Shown here: positions 32,797 to 45,053 of the stretch, piece by piece
Layout: the number at the start of each line of letters is the position of its first letter
Numbering within the stretch: the stretch's first letter is position 1
From: Aegilops tauschii subsp. strangulata
Lineage: Eukaryota; Streptophyta; Magnoliopsida; Poales; Poaceae
NCBI RefSeq assembly: GCF_002575655.3
Contig: NC_053040.3
Location: forward strand, 359,288,267 to 359,352,266
DNA length: 64,000 nt
Direction of reading: 5' to 3'
Translations under genes and position numbers: made by a program
Notes under the pieces: model-generated
Databases searched by the model: none
Told to the model about the DNA's origin: nothing
Seen by the model: the letters and a program-made list of their open reading frames with translations, nothing else

Positions 32797-33320
32797 ATAG
32801 TACTTCGGAATGCTAAGTGTGTGGGGTGTACAAAACTATCTTCTGTTTGAATGGATGCGGCTTTAAATTCTGTCATGTGATTGTGTTTTTTTAATATGTC
32901 TCCTGTTTGACCGTGTTAAACTGAAAGTGGCCAGTCGTCGGCTTCAGCCCCCCTGTACAGTATACAGAGGGAGTTCTTTTTAGGCGATCGTGACCCTTAG
33001 TCTCGGTTCCCAAAGGTGGTCCGTGCTCATAAGAACTAGGAAATCAAACTATAATGGCTTTATGACTTTCACTTAGTCATAGGAGCTTGACTATGGGGGG
33101 CGATGATGAGCCCCCTAGTGTATGAAGTGGTCGGCTATGTAGCCGGGGTCTATGCCTCTGACCACTTCGGCTAATGCTAGGAAGAAGCCCTTCGTTTAAT
33201 GATCGCTAATGACACATCTCTTAAAGCGGTCTTCAGACTGCCGACCAGTTTGCCCTTACCAAGAAAGTCAGTTTTTGGCTTTCTCCACTGAGGCGCTCTG
33301 CCAATCGAGCTGGCGGCACT
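32797..33320. other. Spacer of older gypsy element, left part
   Basis: It corresponds to 39200-39700 of the younger element: both have CCAGTCGTCGGCTTCA and a CAGTTTT(C/T)GGCTTTCTC block. No gene. GCACT at 33316-33320 is the left target duplication of the younger element. Confidence 0.75.
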
Positions 33321-33792
33321 TGTCGGTGTCAAAACCGGCAGATCTCGGGTAGGGGGTCCCGAACTGTGCGTCTAAGGATCGAAGGTAACAGGAGGCAGGG
33401 GACACGATGTTTAGCCTGGTTCGGGCCCTCTTAATGGAGGTAATACCCTACTTCCTGCTTGATTGACTTTGATGAGTATAGGGGTTACAAGAGTTGATCT
33501 ACCTCGAGATCGTAATGGCTAAACCCTAGATGTCTAGCCTGTATGATTATGATTGCCTCTACGGACTAAACCCTCTAGTTTATATAGACACCGGAGGGGG
33601 TTAGGGTTGTACAGAGTAGGTTTACATAGAAAGGAATCTTCATATCCGAATGCTAAGCTTGGCTTCCACGCCAAGGGGAGTCCCATCCGGACACGGGGGA
33701 AAATCTTCTATCTTGTATCTTCGTGGCCCATTAGTCCGGCCCATGATGCACAGCCCGGACGCCCGAGGACCCCCTAATCCAGGACTCCCTCA
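33321..33792 (-). repeat. 3' LTR of younger gypsy element
   Basis: Begins TGTCGGTGTCAAAACCGG and ends GGACTCCCTCA in plus orientation. A TATA-like TATATAAAC on the minus strand lies at about 33578-33586. Confidence 0.95.
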
Positions 33793-34348
33793 GTAGCCCC
33801 TGAACCAGGCTTCAATGACGATGTGTCCGGCGCGCAGATTGTCTTCGGCATGCAAGGCGGGTTCCTCCTCCGAATACTTCAAAGTAGTTGATCCACGAGA
33901 ACTATATTCGGCTCTGTTTAACAGTTACAATCCACTACCACAAGGGCATAATACTTAATCAAAAAACATAATATGTCTTTACTGACAGTTTCACTGGCGA
34001 GACGTCACGTCTGGCCTCTTTATTATTTCAAATCGTTTTTCAATCCCCCGATTCGCGTTTCGAGACGCAGCCTCCGGTGACACGTCTTGTCAAAACAGAG
34101 ATCGTGTCCCCTTATCACGGGATTCTCATCAATACGGGTTTGGGTAATCCAACCATGCCGTTCACACGACTCCTTGGGAATAGGCGAGTTTTAAGGTTCG
34201 AGGGAGGGGGACGTTTGATATTCGCAGTCCATATAAGTGGATAGAATCCAACTCTTCCGTCCCACGCCTCATTCTCTCTCTGCCTCCCCATCCTCATGCT
34301 CCAGCGCCCAAGTTCCAAGCTTTTCTCCCCTCCGTAACTCTTCCGATT

Positions 34349-37300
34349 ATGGCCGGATCTCAGGGCAAGTGGATGGCTTCCTTCGTCACGGAGGAGAACA
34401 TCAAGGAGCTGCAGAGGCGCGGTATTTAACTGCGGAAATCAAGCACATGCTTCCCGATCCGGAGCAGGTCATCCCCACTCCGGGGCCCGGCGAGAGGGTG
34501 GTGTTCATCCCCCACTTCCTCCACGGACTCGGGTTCGCCCTCCACCCTTTGTGAGGGGTCTCATGTTCTACTACGGGCTGGATTTTCACGATCTGGCCCC
34601 AAATTCGTTCCTCCACATCTCGGCGTTCATCGTCGTGTGTGAGGCCTTCCTCCGCGTCCCTCCACACTTCGGCGTATGGCTCAAGATTTTCAACGTGAAG
34701 CCGAAGGTGGTTGATGGGCAACACGCGGACTGCGGCGGCGCCATGGTGAGCAAGCTCCCCAAAGTCAACTGGCCAAAAGGAGTCTTTGTGGACACCATCA
34801 AGATATGGCAACAGGAGTGGTTCTATATCACAGAACCCCGCGGCCCTAGGTGGGCAGCCGCTCCAGCCTTCAGATCCAGACCCCCGCTGAGGCTCACATC
34901 CTGGACCGACAAGGGTCTGGACTGGGGGTCGGTCAATGAGGTTCTGCTGCTGCAGAAACGCGTCCAAGGCATGATAGCGAAGGACATTACCCTTGATGAC
35001 GTGATCCAAGTGATGCTAATCCACCGAGCACTTCCTTGCCAGCGGCGGCCCCTCAAGATGTGGGAGTTCATTCCGGAAGGGCCCTGGACCCTACAAAGGT
35101 TCTACGGCATAACGCATAAGGGGATCTGGAAGCTGCTTTTTAAGAAGCAGAAGTCGTGGCCAAAGTCATCAGACGACACCGGCCTCGACTGCCACCATCC
35201 GGCCTCCGAGGTAAATTCTAAAACCTCCGAACACCAATTGGTTCGTCCGTCCAAGGGAGAAGTATTGAGTTGTCTATCCCCAAACAGGTCTGGATCAAGA
35301 AGGCGGAGCAGATCCGGTGTTCGGCTCCGCTCCCAGAAAACCCAGCCAATCCTCTACTAATGAGGATGCTGGTCTCGGCGCCATACCAGGCGCCGGTAAA
35401 GAAGGGCGAGAAGAAGAAGAGAGAGGAGGGCACTTCGGACGCAGTGTCCGGAGAAGCTGATGCCAGTCCTCTCACGAGGGCGACGACGACGACAAGGAGG
35501 AGGAGGAAGAAGAAAACCTCCCCGCAAGGGCAAGAAGAGGGCGGCCTCCGAAGACCTAGAGGCCGAAGCTTCCAAGAGGGACAAGATTACCCTCTCCGAT
35601 GACTCGGAGATAGACGCCGAAGCCATCCTGAAGCACCGTCGCCGGACCAAGCCCCAAGCCGACTCGTAAGTAGTCTGGGATTTTTCACATATATACAATC
35701 TCTATGAACTGTGATGATAACTCTGGGTTCTATTTTTTAGTCTGGCCCACGATCTCCCCCAGCTATCCTCATCCTCGGGGGATCTGCCGCCGGAGATGAT
35801 GGAGAGCGAGTCGCCTCTACTAGCTTCCCCGCCGCCTAGGGTGGATGACGCTGAGGTGTCATCCCATAGGCCCTCCCCGGGCCTTGAAGAGACGCGGGGG
35901 GAGACTTAACAGCGTCGGAGGGCAATACCTCGGCTGCCAAGGGACTGGGGGTACGCCCCCCTCGGAGACCGGCGACGGGAGCCACGGTCAATCCGTTGAA
36001 GGAAATATGCCCTAGAGGCAATAATAAAGTTGTTATTTATATTTCCTTATATCATGATAAATGTTTATTATTCATGCTAGAATTGTATTAACCGGAAACT
36101 TAGTACATGTGTGAATACATAGACAAACAAAGTGTCACTAGTATGCCTCTACTTGACTAGCTCGTTGAATCAAAGATGGTTAAGTTTCCTAGCCATAGAC
36201 ATGAGTTGTCATTTGATTAACGGGATCACATTATTAGAGAATGATGTGATTGACTTGACCCATTCCGGTAGCTTAGCATTTGATCGTTTAGTATATATTG
36301 CTATTGCTTTCTTCATGACTTATACATGTTCCTATGACTATGAGATTATGCAACTCCCGAATACCGGAGGAACACTTTGTGTGCTACCAAACGTCACAAC
36401 GTAACTGGGTGATTATAAAGGTGCTCTACAGGTGTCTCCGATGGTACTTGTTGAGTTGGCATAGATCAAGATTAGGATTTGTCACTCCGATTGTCGGAGA
36501 GGTATCTCTGGGCCCTCTCGGTAATACACATCACTATAGGCCTTGCAAGCAATGCAACTAATGAGTTAGTTGCGGGATGATGTATTACGGAACGAGTAAA
36601 GAGACTTGCCGGTAACGAGATTGAACTAGGTATTGAGATACCGACGATCGAATCTCGGGCAAGTAACAAACCGATGACAAAGGGAACAACGTATGTTGTT
36701 ATGCGGTTTGACCGATAAAGATCTTCGTAGAATATGTAGGAACCAATATGAGCATCCAGGTTCCGCTATTGGTTATTGACCGGAGACGTGTCTCGGTCAT
36801 GTCTACATAGTTCTCAAACCCTTAGGGTCCGCACGCTTAACGTTCGGTGATGATCGGTAATATGAGTTTATGTGTTTTGATGTACCGAAGGTAGTTCGGA
36901 GTCCCGGATATGATCACGGACATGACGAGGAGTCTTGAAATGGTCGAGACATAAAGATCGATATATTGGATGACTATGTTTGGACTTCGGAAGGGTTCTG
37001 GGTAAGTTTGGACAAATACCGGAGTACCGGGGGGTTACCAGAACCCCCGGGGAGTGTAATGGGCCTCATGGGCCTTGGTGGAGAAGAGGAGGGGCGGCCA
37101 GGGCAGGCCGCGCACCCCCTCCCCCTCTAGTTCGAATTGGACAAGGAAGGGCGGCGGCGCCCCCCTTTTTCCTTCCCCCTCTCTCCTCCTTCCTTCCCTC
37201 CTACTCCTACTCTTGGAATGGGTGGAATCCTACTCCCGGTGGGAGTAGGACTCCCCTTGGGGCACGCCTAGGAGGCCGGTCCCCTCCCCCTCCTCCACTC

Positions 37301-39199
37301 CTTTATATACGGGGGAGGGGGGCACCCCATGGACACACAAGTTGATCATTGATCTTTTAGCCGTGTGCGGTGCCCCCCTCCACCATAATCCAACTCGGTT
37401 ATATCATAGCGGTGCTTAGGCGAAGCCCTGCATCGATAGCATCATCAGCACCGTCATGCTAACGGAACTCTCCCTCGAAGCTCTACTGGATCGTGAGTTC
37501 GTGGGACATCACCGAGCTGAACGTGTGCAGATCGCGGAGGTGCCGTACATTCGGTACTAGGATCGGTCGATCGTGAAGACGTATGACTACATCAACCGCG
37601 TTGTCATAACGCTTCCGCTTCCGATCTACGAGGGTACATGGACGACACTCTCCCCTCTCGTTGCTATGCATCACCATGATCTTGCGTGTGCGTAGGATTT
37701 TTTTTGAAATTACTATGTTCCCCAACATCCGTCCCCCAGCCGCATACTACTCCAGAGACCCACGCGGCTCCGAGGTCTAGTGAGCGACCTCCTGTAGGAG
37801 AGAGGGGAGCGGCGATCTCTACTAATCCGGAGGCGCTGAATACCACGGGGACGCACTGCAAAGTGCATCCGTCCTGGATGAGCATCGCATCCTAATGGGT
37901 ACGATGGCTGAGAAGATTCAGTCCGCCAAGAGCGGGCTGGACGAAGCCTTCACCAGCCTGCTAGCAGGCTTCGAGGTACGCAATGTAATGTTTTAATCAT
38001 TTTTATGAGAAATATGCCTGTATATAGATAGTAGCCCCTGAGACTCTGCTCGGTTTTTTGAAAGAAAAGCGAGCAGAGGATCAATAATCAGTTGTGAGGT
38101 GGTAACATACTATTTTATTTGGATTGAAACAGGCCTTTCTGTTAGCGGCGACTGCCTAGACCGAGGAGGTTTCCGAACTCAAACGGAAACTGGAGCGAGC
38201 CGATGAGGACTTAGTCCTTGTTAACACGCGGCTTGACCAGGCGCAAGGTATAAAATACATCTTGCTTTATGCCTATTTATGTCTGTGTTCTCTAGAATTT
38301 CAAGAGTTGCAATGTGCGTGTTTGTACAGATGGTGCCGCCGCGGTTGAGACCCTCAGGGGTGAGCTTTCCCAAGCCAAGGAGCAAGCAAGGGTAAGCAAG
38401 GCGGCTGCTGATAAAGCGGCTGCAGACTTAACGGCCGAACAGGCCGCTCGGTGCCGTTCTGAGGAACGGGTGACCGAGGTGGAGCAGAATCTCGAGGACA
38501 CCGCCCGCAAGTGCGAGTCCTTAGAAGAGGAAAATAAGGCGAAGGGGACCGATCTTGCCAAGTCCCTTCAAGACGCCAAGGAGGCGCGGTCCAAATCCCA
38601 CGCAGTGCGCGAGGAATTCCGTCAAGCCGGACAGATAGCAGCTGGTAAGCCCTTTATTTTATAGGCTAAATTTGGGGATCAGAAGTATGCCTTGCTTAAT
38701 CGACTGTGGAGTTTTCCAGACGCATATGCGGATCTGCTGAAGAGTGCTGCGGACGCCGCCCAATTCTTCTTGTCCTAGGAGGGGTACGCGACGGAGAAGC
38801 TCTTCTGGTCGCAGTTTGCGGGGCAGGAGCGTCCCACACTGCTAAATGACCAGATGGCACAATGGCGGAGCTGCACAAGATGTCCAGCGCGGCCATGAAG
38901 GACGTTATAGTCCGGTTGTGGCCGAAGCCATTCCGGACAGCTACTTCGGCCTTGTGCGGCGTCTCGTCGAAGCGCTGCCCCGAATCGACACCATCAAGAG
39001 GTGATCCTGCATAGAAGGAGCGTGAATGGCCTTCGCCCGTGTCAAGATGCACTGGGCGAAGATGAAGGCCGAAAAGGTCGCTGTTGAAGGTCCGCTCGAA
39101 AGCAAGGACCATCGCACGCCGGAGCGCTATTTCGAGGATGTACTAAGAGGTGCCCGCCTTATAGAAGGCCAATGCTCTAAGGATGTAGTGTTCGAGTGA
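34349..39199 (+). pseudogene. Antisense gene of younger gypsy element, split by a solo LTR
   Basis: The start is the ATG at 34349. The first part, with GPGERVVFIPHFLHGLGF and RGLMFYYGLDFHDLAPN, resembles the N-terminal 'putative gypsy type transposon' domain of grass elements (PF04195-like) and the intact copy at 63309-64000. Stops near 34430 and 34553 imply frameshifts. A WEFIPEGPWTLQRFYG block (about 35070) and a Lys/Arg-rich segment follow. The solo LTR (35997-37727) intervenes. Beyond it come coiled-coil exons (about 38150-38240 and 38330-38643, the latter with a GTAAGC donor at about 38645) and a C-terminal exon (38715-39199) with several stops. Function unknown; the layout is a globular domain, coiled coil and helical C-terminal domain. 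Confidence 0.7.
35997..37727 (+). mobile_element. Solo LTR, Angela/BARE-1/WIS type
   Basis: It begins TGAAGGAAATATGCCCTAG and ends TTCCCCAACA, 1731 bp with TG...CA ends. TCCGT flanks it on both sides (35992-35996 and 37728-37732), so a full copia element inserted here and then lost its interior by LTR-LTR recombination. A TATA-like CTTTATATAC lies at about 37301-37310. It interrupts the antisense gene of the host gypsy element. Confidence 0.95.
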
Positions 39200-40430
39200 A
39201 CAAGTCCGAACTATTCGGGAGTTAATATTATGAACTAAGGCTTTTGTAATATATTCATGCCTTTATGAAGAGTTTTATCCTCCTGTGTGGCCGTTTTTAT
39301 ATCCAAGAGTTCCCAGTCGTCGGCTTCAACCCCCATGTAGATACTACTGGGGTGTCCGGAATTGCATGACTACACTTAACCCAACGTCTTGGTCCATAAA
39401 GGAGGTGTCAGTGCGGCGAACCAAGCAATCAGACTATGTGGTTTTAGTGCTTGAACTTAGCCATAGGAGTTTGACGATGGGTCTACAAAGTAGCCCTTGG
39501 TATGTACGCGGTTATCCCGAGAAGATGTGTTACATATGTGACCGGAAAACAGTCCTTCGTGTAATACGGAAAAATCGCTAAAGATTTTAATAAGTCGCCG
39601 AGTGGCTGACCAGCTCTCGCCGCATCATGACAGTCAGTTTTCGGCTTTCTCTACCGAGGTGCTTAACCGGACGAACCAGAAACACAATCGCAATAGTTCT
39701 CCCATTACTACCCTGGCCGATCAGACGAAACATATGGTAGCAAACATAGGAGCCGGGCAACCCAACTATTGACCAAAGACATGATTCGAAGCCAATGCAT
39801 ATAGTGCCGAGCTCGGGACGCTGAATTGTGCTACGAAGCTGTTCGGACTTTTGTTTGGCAACACATGCGTTGCCATGTAGAGCCCTTGGTAATTTGTGCC
39901 GAGGTGTGTTCGTGAGACAACTGAGTAGATGGAATAAAGTCCATAAGTACAGACAATGCCGAATAAGAATTTGGTTGAATGAAATCTGTTTGATACGTCA
40001 AAACGTAATCTTACAGAGGGTACCATGATTACCAAGGCCATTTTACATGCCGGGGGTCTAAGGCTAAGGGGAAAAGCTCTATACAGGTTCTTGAGTGAAG
40101 TTGCGGTCTGCAAAATCCTTTGCACCTTCCTGCCGCACGCCTGCGCTGCTTTCGTCTGAGCAAGAAAGATTCCTTAAAAGGAATGGACTTCGACTATTGG
40201 TACGAACCCGGGCTCGGAGAGAGTCCTTGTGAGTGTGTAGGATGATTAAGTTTCGATTCCCCTGTGGTAAAAGAGAAAAAATATTTAAAGAAAGAGGAAG
40301 GCCGTATAGGGTCGACCGTACTATAGGCCTGTCCGTATTGTGCCTCCACTGATGCCCAAGGTATTTTGAGTGCAAAATGGTGCACACGTGGTACGAATTT
40401 CGCGGATGTACATGGCGATCGACGGAGGTG
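39200..40430. other. Spacer of younger gypsy element between antisense gene and protease stub
   Basis: No coding region is visible. This is where RT, RNase H and integrase would lie in an autonomous relative. It aligns in order with 32797-33320 plus 45054-45920 of the older element. Confidence 0.7.
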
Positions 40431-40436
40431 AAACTG

Positions 40437-41157
40437 CTAATCCAGCTCTGGAATTGCCGAGCCGTTAGTATGCGGAATTGGCCGGCCTTGTGTAGTAGAG
40501 CCCGGTGGCCTAATAGCCAATGAGGTGTGCAGCTTGAGAGGGCCGCTTTGTACTTCAGCCGCGATGGCCGCAGTATGCTCCTCAGTACGGAGGGAGTGTT
40601 CCATGTTTCCGTTGACTGTAATGACGCCGCGTGGATCAGGCATCTTGAGCTTTAGGTACGCGTAGTGCGGGACCGCGTTGAAGCGAGCGAACGCGGTTCG
40701 TCTGGGCAGTGCGTGGTAGCCACTGCGGAAAGGGACGATGTCAAAGATCAAGTCTTCACTTCGGAAGTTGTCCGGCAAACCGAAAACAACCTCCAATGTG
40801 ATTGAGCCCGTGCAGCGGGCCTCTACACCAGGTATTACTCCTTTAAAGTGGTTTTAGTGGGCTTGATTCTTGACGGATAGATGCCCATTTGCGGACAGTG
40901 TCTTGATAAAGTAGATTGAGACTGCTGCCGCCGTCCATGAGGACTCGCGTGAGATGGAATCCATCCATGATTGGATCGAGGACCAGAGCTGCCGAACCTC
41001 CATGACGGATACTGGTTGGGTGGTCCTTTCGATCGAAGGTGATCGGGCAAGCCGACCATGGGTTGAATTTTGGGGCGACCAGCTCTATGGTGTAGACGTC
41101 CCGTAATGCGCGCTTGCGCTCCCTCTTAGGGATATGAGTGACATATATCATATTCAC
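40437..41157 (-). pseudogene. Protease-like stub of younger gypsy element
   Basis: Two overlapping frames (40843-41157 and 40437-40796) encode GGSAALVLDPIMDGFHLTRVLMDGGSSLNLLY, the region of the gypsy protease active site (DGGSS in place of DTGSS-like), and then FDIVPFRSGYHAL and YLKLKMP. The frame break lies near 40800-40860. A short tail follows and coding similarity stops without any RT. The older element has the same stub at 45925-46466. Confidence 0.75.
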
Positions 41158-41273
41158 TGTTTTTACCTCGGGGGGAAATTGCTTCAGTCCCCCTGTGTTC
41201 GGTTGACGAGGCTCTTGGTCATTCTCGTCGCTAGGCGACCCTTTCCCCTTGTGTTTCGCGTTGAGTTTGCGGC

Positions 41274-42655
41274 CTATTTAAAGACCCAACAATTTCTGTT
41301 GGTATGATTGGCGGGTTTATCGAGGGTGCCATGAATCTGGCAGGGCCGATCAAGTATTCTGTCTAAACTGGATGGGCCATCTTTATTTGCCTTAAATGGC
41401 CTCTTCCGTTGACCGGGTTTGGAGCCACTGAATCCGGCGTTGACCGCCGTGTCTTGGGTTCCTTTGTTATTGTTTCGGCGCTTGTGCTTGTTGCGTCGTG
41501 GCTTGCCATTGCCATCCCTGGATTCGGAGGTTCCAGGGTCGCTGGTACTATTGCTTCTACGAGCAAGCCAGCTATCCTCTCCCGTGCAAAAGCGGGTCAT
41601 AAGTGTGGTTAGGGCTGCCATGGACTTCGGCTTTTCTTGGCCGAGGTATCGGGCGAGCCACTCGTCTCGGATGCTATGTTTGAAGGCTGCTAGGGCTTCA
41701 CCGTCCGGACAATCCACAATCTGGTTCTTTTTGATTAAGAACCTGGTCCAGAGCTGCCGGACTGATTCTCCGGGTTGCTGGATTATGTGACTAAGATCAT
41801 CGACGTCTCGGGGCCAAACATAGGTACCTTGGAAGTTGTCTCTGAATGCGTCCTCCAAGTCTTCCCAGTTACCAATAGAGTTTTTTGGTAGGCTGTTCAG
41901 CCAGTGCCGTGCTGGCCCCTTGAGTTTTAGGGGAAGGTACTTGATGGCATGTAGATCATCACCGCGTGCCATGTGAATGTGGAGAAGAAAATCTTCAATC
42001 CATACTGCGGGATCTGTTGTGCCATCGTATGATTCGATGTTCACAGGTTTAAACCCTTCTGGGAACTGGTGCTCCATTACCTCATCGGTGAAGCATAGGG
42101 GGTGTGTGGCGCCTCTATATCGGGAAACGTCACGGTGCAGTTTGGATGGAGTCTGTGTGCGGTTTTCGGCCCTGGTGAGGTTGTGTTTGTCGCGCCAGGC
42201 CTGATGGCCGTCTTCTCGCGCTTGGGCACGTCCCCTTGATCCGTAGATTGACCTGGTCTGACCGGCTCTGTTGTCCAGGTCCTGACGTAGGTCATAAGTG
42301 TATCCCCGAGCTGTTGTTTCTCTGCTTTTACGGCGAGGTGGTGCGGGCTGGTGTTCGGCTTGAGTTGCCGTTCTGTCCCGGCCACGTGGTGGTCGGTCAG
42401 GTCCGTCAGCCATGTTATGCGCGGGTGGTACGGGCTCCAGCGCCTCATCGTCGAATTGGGGTAGCAGCTTACGCTTCGGGTAACTCTTTGTTGGGCGTTT
42501 GAGGCCGTATTCTTCGGCTACCAGGACATTAGTCCATCTGTCGTTGAGCAAGTCTTGGTCAGCTTGAAGCTGCTGCTGCTTCTTCTTTAGGCTTCTTGCA
42601 GTGGCTATTAGTCGGCGCTTAAAGAGCTCTTGTTCGAGGGGTTCCTCTGGCACGA
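41274..42655 (-). pseudogene. Gag of younger gypsy element, main domain
   Basis: The frame of about 459 residues carries MEHQFPEGFKPVNIESYDG, IEDFLLHIHMARGDDLHAIK, LPLKLKGPARHWLNSLP and SIGNWEDLEDAF, the retrotransposon gag domain, then WTRFLIKKNQIVDCPDGEALAAF and a basic tail with DRPCQIHGTLDKPANHTNRNC. It forms the particle shell. Upstream coding is separated by the foldback transposon; the older element (near 48030) shows the same Gag segment uninterrupted. The apparent ATG at 42653 is only the first methionine after the insertion. Confidence 0.9.
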
Positions 42656-42664
42656 TAAAATCTT

Positions 42665-43514
42665 GGGATAATTGTATTCATACCCTTAGTTGTGTCCCCC
42701 TCAACCGATATGCCCCTAGTTTTTGAAAACACGTGGTCTTGCCCAACCTACTTTGTCGTCTTGTGCTTTTGCCCTTTGACCGTTTGACCGTCACTTTGAA
42801 AACTTCATAACTAATTCATACTAAATTAGAAAAATGCAAATAAGATACCAAAATGTTTGGAAAAACATCACTTGTATGTCAATGTGGCTTGCATTCATAA
42901 CAAAAGTGTTGGTAAGTGCCCATCCAAGTTTTAGCTCTTATCATACCACCATGAACAGGAATGTCTAAGAAAACTTCAAAAAATTCAAGAAAAATTTGGT
43001 GCCAAAGAATTGTAAATGTTTTAAGTGCCTGCCAAGTTTCATGAGGGAATGACATTTGTGGAAGTCGTGGCAGAAAAACAGTCTATTTTTGGGTGTTGAC
43101 TGTTTTTTTTGCCACGAGTTCCATGAATGTCATTCCCTGATGAAACTTGGCAAGCACTTAAAACATTTACAATTCTTTGGCACCAAAATTTTCTTGAATT
43201 TTTTGAAGTTTTTTTAGACTTTCCTGTTCATGGTGGTATGATAAGAGCTAAAACTCGGATGGGCACTTACCAACACTTTTGTCATGAATGCAAGTGACAT
43301 TGACATACATGTGATGTTTTTCCAAACATGTTGGTATCTTATTTGCATTTTTCTGATTTAGTATGAATTAGTTATGAAGTTTTCAAAGTGACGGTCAAAC
43401 GGTCAAAGGGCAAAAGCACAAGACGACCAAGTAGGTTGGGCAAGACCACGTGTTTTCAAAAACTAGGGGCATAGTTGAGGGGGACACAACTAAGGGTATG
43501 AATACAATTATCCC
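42665..43514. mobile_element. Foldback (Mutator-like) DNA transposon, 850 bp
   Basis: Both ends read GGGATAATTGTATTCATACC inverted, and TAAAATCTT flanks it at 42656-42664 and 43515-43523, a perfect 9-bp target duplication as made by Mutator-type transposases. Two arms of about 418 bp (42665-43083 and 43098-43514) are near-perfect inverted repeats around a 14-bp spacer. It encodes nothing and splits gag. Confidence 0.95.
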
Positions 43515-43523
43515 TAAAATCTT

Positions 43524-44553
43524 CGTCGCCGAGGCTCACGTCGTCCTCGGAGAGTGGTAGATAGTTGCTATCCTCCGAGTCTTCGTTCCCTGCTTGCTCG
43601 TCAGGGTCAACTTGCCCGTCCTCCCGGTCATCCTGTTCGATGGGGTCTTCTTGATCTTCGGTGTTCTCTGGAGTATCATTGTTTCCGGTGCCGGTATTGC
43701 TGTCTTTTCCGCGACGTGATTTAGAGCGGCGCCGTTGACGTCGATGCTTTGGTGGTATGTCAGGAGGTTCGTCCTCGACTGGATCCTTCTCATCATTGTC
43801 GTCGCCTTCTTTAGGAGTGTCCACCATGTATACGGAAGTGGTCGTCCAGCGTCCGGTGAACGGCGGGTTTTGGGCCTGCTCTTCTCCGGCATCGTCGTCC
43901 ATACCGTCGATGTCTTCGGAGGCGTAATCGAGCATGTCGGTTAGATCCTCGACAGTGGCTATGAAGTGGGTGGTGGGTGGGAAGTAAAATTCCCTATTTT
44001 CAGCCCCTAGTCCGGGCTGGGCGCAATTCGGAAGAGGATCTTCTGTGATGGCGAGGGATAGCATTAAGTCCAAAGCTTCGTTTAAGAGCGAGGTTTGGAT
44101 GGAGACAGAAGTTTCCTGGCCGAGCTCGCATGACGCGGTCTTCGCGGGTTCGGAGCTAGTGCTCGGAGAAGAGTCCGGCTTTGTGATGACTGCCGGAGAT
44201 GCTATTCTCTCTGGTCCTCCAGTGTTGAGCTCTACAGCCGCAGAGAGTCCGGCGGGCTCCAGACTCCCGTCTTCGGACCTGGAGACGTGCTCCGGCTCTA
44301 AGGCCGGAGCGGTGGTTGGGGCCGCGAACCCTTGGAAGATCAGGTCTCCTCGGATATCAGCGTCATAGTTCAGATTTCTAAAACTGATCTGGTGACCAGG
44401 GGCGTAGCTGTCAATCTGCTCTAGGTGGCCAACCGAGTTGGCACGCAGTGCGAAGCCGCCGAATACAAAGATCTGGCCGGGGAGAAAAATCTCCTTCACG
44501 GCATTATTGTTGTGGGTGATCGATGGAGCCATCGAGCCTTTCGACGACGGCAC
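43524..44553 (-). pseudogene. Gag N-terminal region of younger gypsy element
   Basis: The frame from ATG 44553 (or Met8, about 44532) encodes IFLPGQIFVFGGFALRANSVGHL, an acidic stretch, YFPPTTHFIATVEDLTDMLDY and a very acidic Asp/Glu-rich tail before the foldback insertion; the open frame runs on into the insertion to 43456. The older element has equivalents (FVPVQIFVFGS near 49050 and YVPPTTHLVATVDDLT near 48420). It is the leader region of Gag with unknown role. Confidence 0.8.
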
Positions 44554-44560
44554 ATCGGAA

Positions 44561-44578
44561 CTCTCAATGAAAGCACCA
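44561..44578 (-). promoter_or_regulatory. Primer binding site of younger gypsy element
   Basis: The minus strand reads TGGTGCTTTCATTGAGAG about one base inside the LTR edge at 44580. The TGG start is complementary to a tRNA CCA end. Confidence 0.8.
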
Positions 44579-44579
44579 A

Positions 44580-45048
44580 TGTCGGTGTCAAAACCGGCAG
44601 ATCTCGGGTAGGGGGTCCCGAACTGTGCGTCTAAGGATCAAAGGTAACAGGAGGCAGGGGACACGATGTTTACCCAGGTTCGGGCCCTCTTAATGGAGGT
44701 AATACCCTACTTCTTGCTTGATTGACTTTGAGTATATGGGTTACAAGAGTTGATCTACCTCGAGATCGTAATGGCTAAACCTTAGATGTCTAGCATGTAT
44801 GATTATGATTGCCTCTACGGACTAAACCCTCCAGTTTATATAGACACCGGAGGGGGTTAGGGTTGTACAGAGTCGGTTTACATAGAAAGGAATCTTCATA
44901 TCCGAATGCTAAGCTTGCCTTCCACGCCAAGGGGAGTCCCATCCGGACACGGGGGAAAGTCTTCTATCTTGTATCTTCGCGGCCCATTAGTCCGGCCCAT
45001 GATGCACAGCCCGGACGCCCGAGGACCCCCTAATCCAAGACTCCCTCA
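44580..45048 (-). repeat. 5' LTR of younger gypsy element
   Basis: Same termini as 33321-33792: TGTCGGTGTC...ACTCCCTCA. It is followed by the GCACT duplication. Confidence 0.95.
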
Positions 45049-45053
45049 GCACT

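Larger units (their letters stand above)
33321..45048 (-). mobile_element. Younger Fatima-like gypsy element, non-autonomous
   Basis: Two LTRs of about 470 bp (33321-33792 and 44580-45048) are flanked by the perfect duplication GCACT (33316-33320 and 45049-45053). By eye they differ at roughly 15 positions. Gag starts beside the right LTR on the minus strand, so the element reads right to left. It contains gag, a protease-like stub, a 1.2-kb spacer and a plus-strand antisense gene, but no RT, RNase H or integrase. It is interrupted by a solo copia LTR (35997-37727) and a foldback transposon (42665-43514). It must depend on pol from relatives. Confidence 0.93.
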
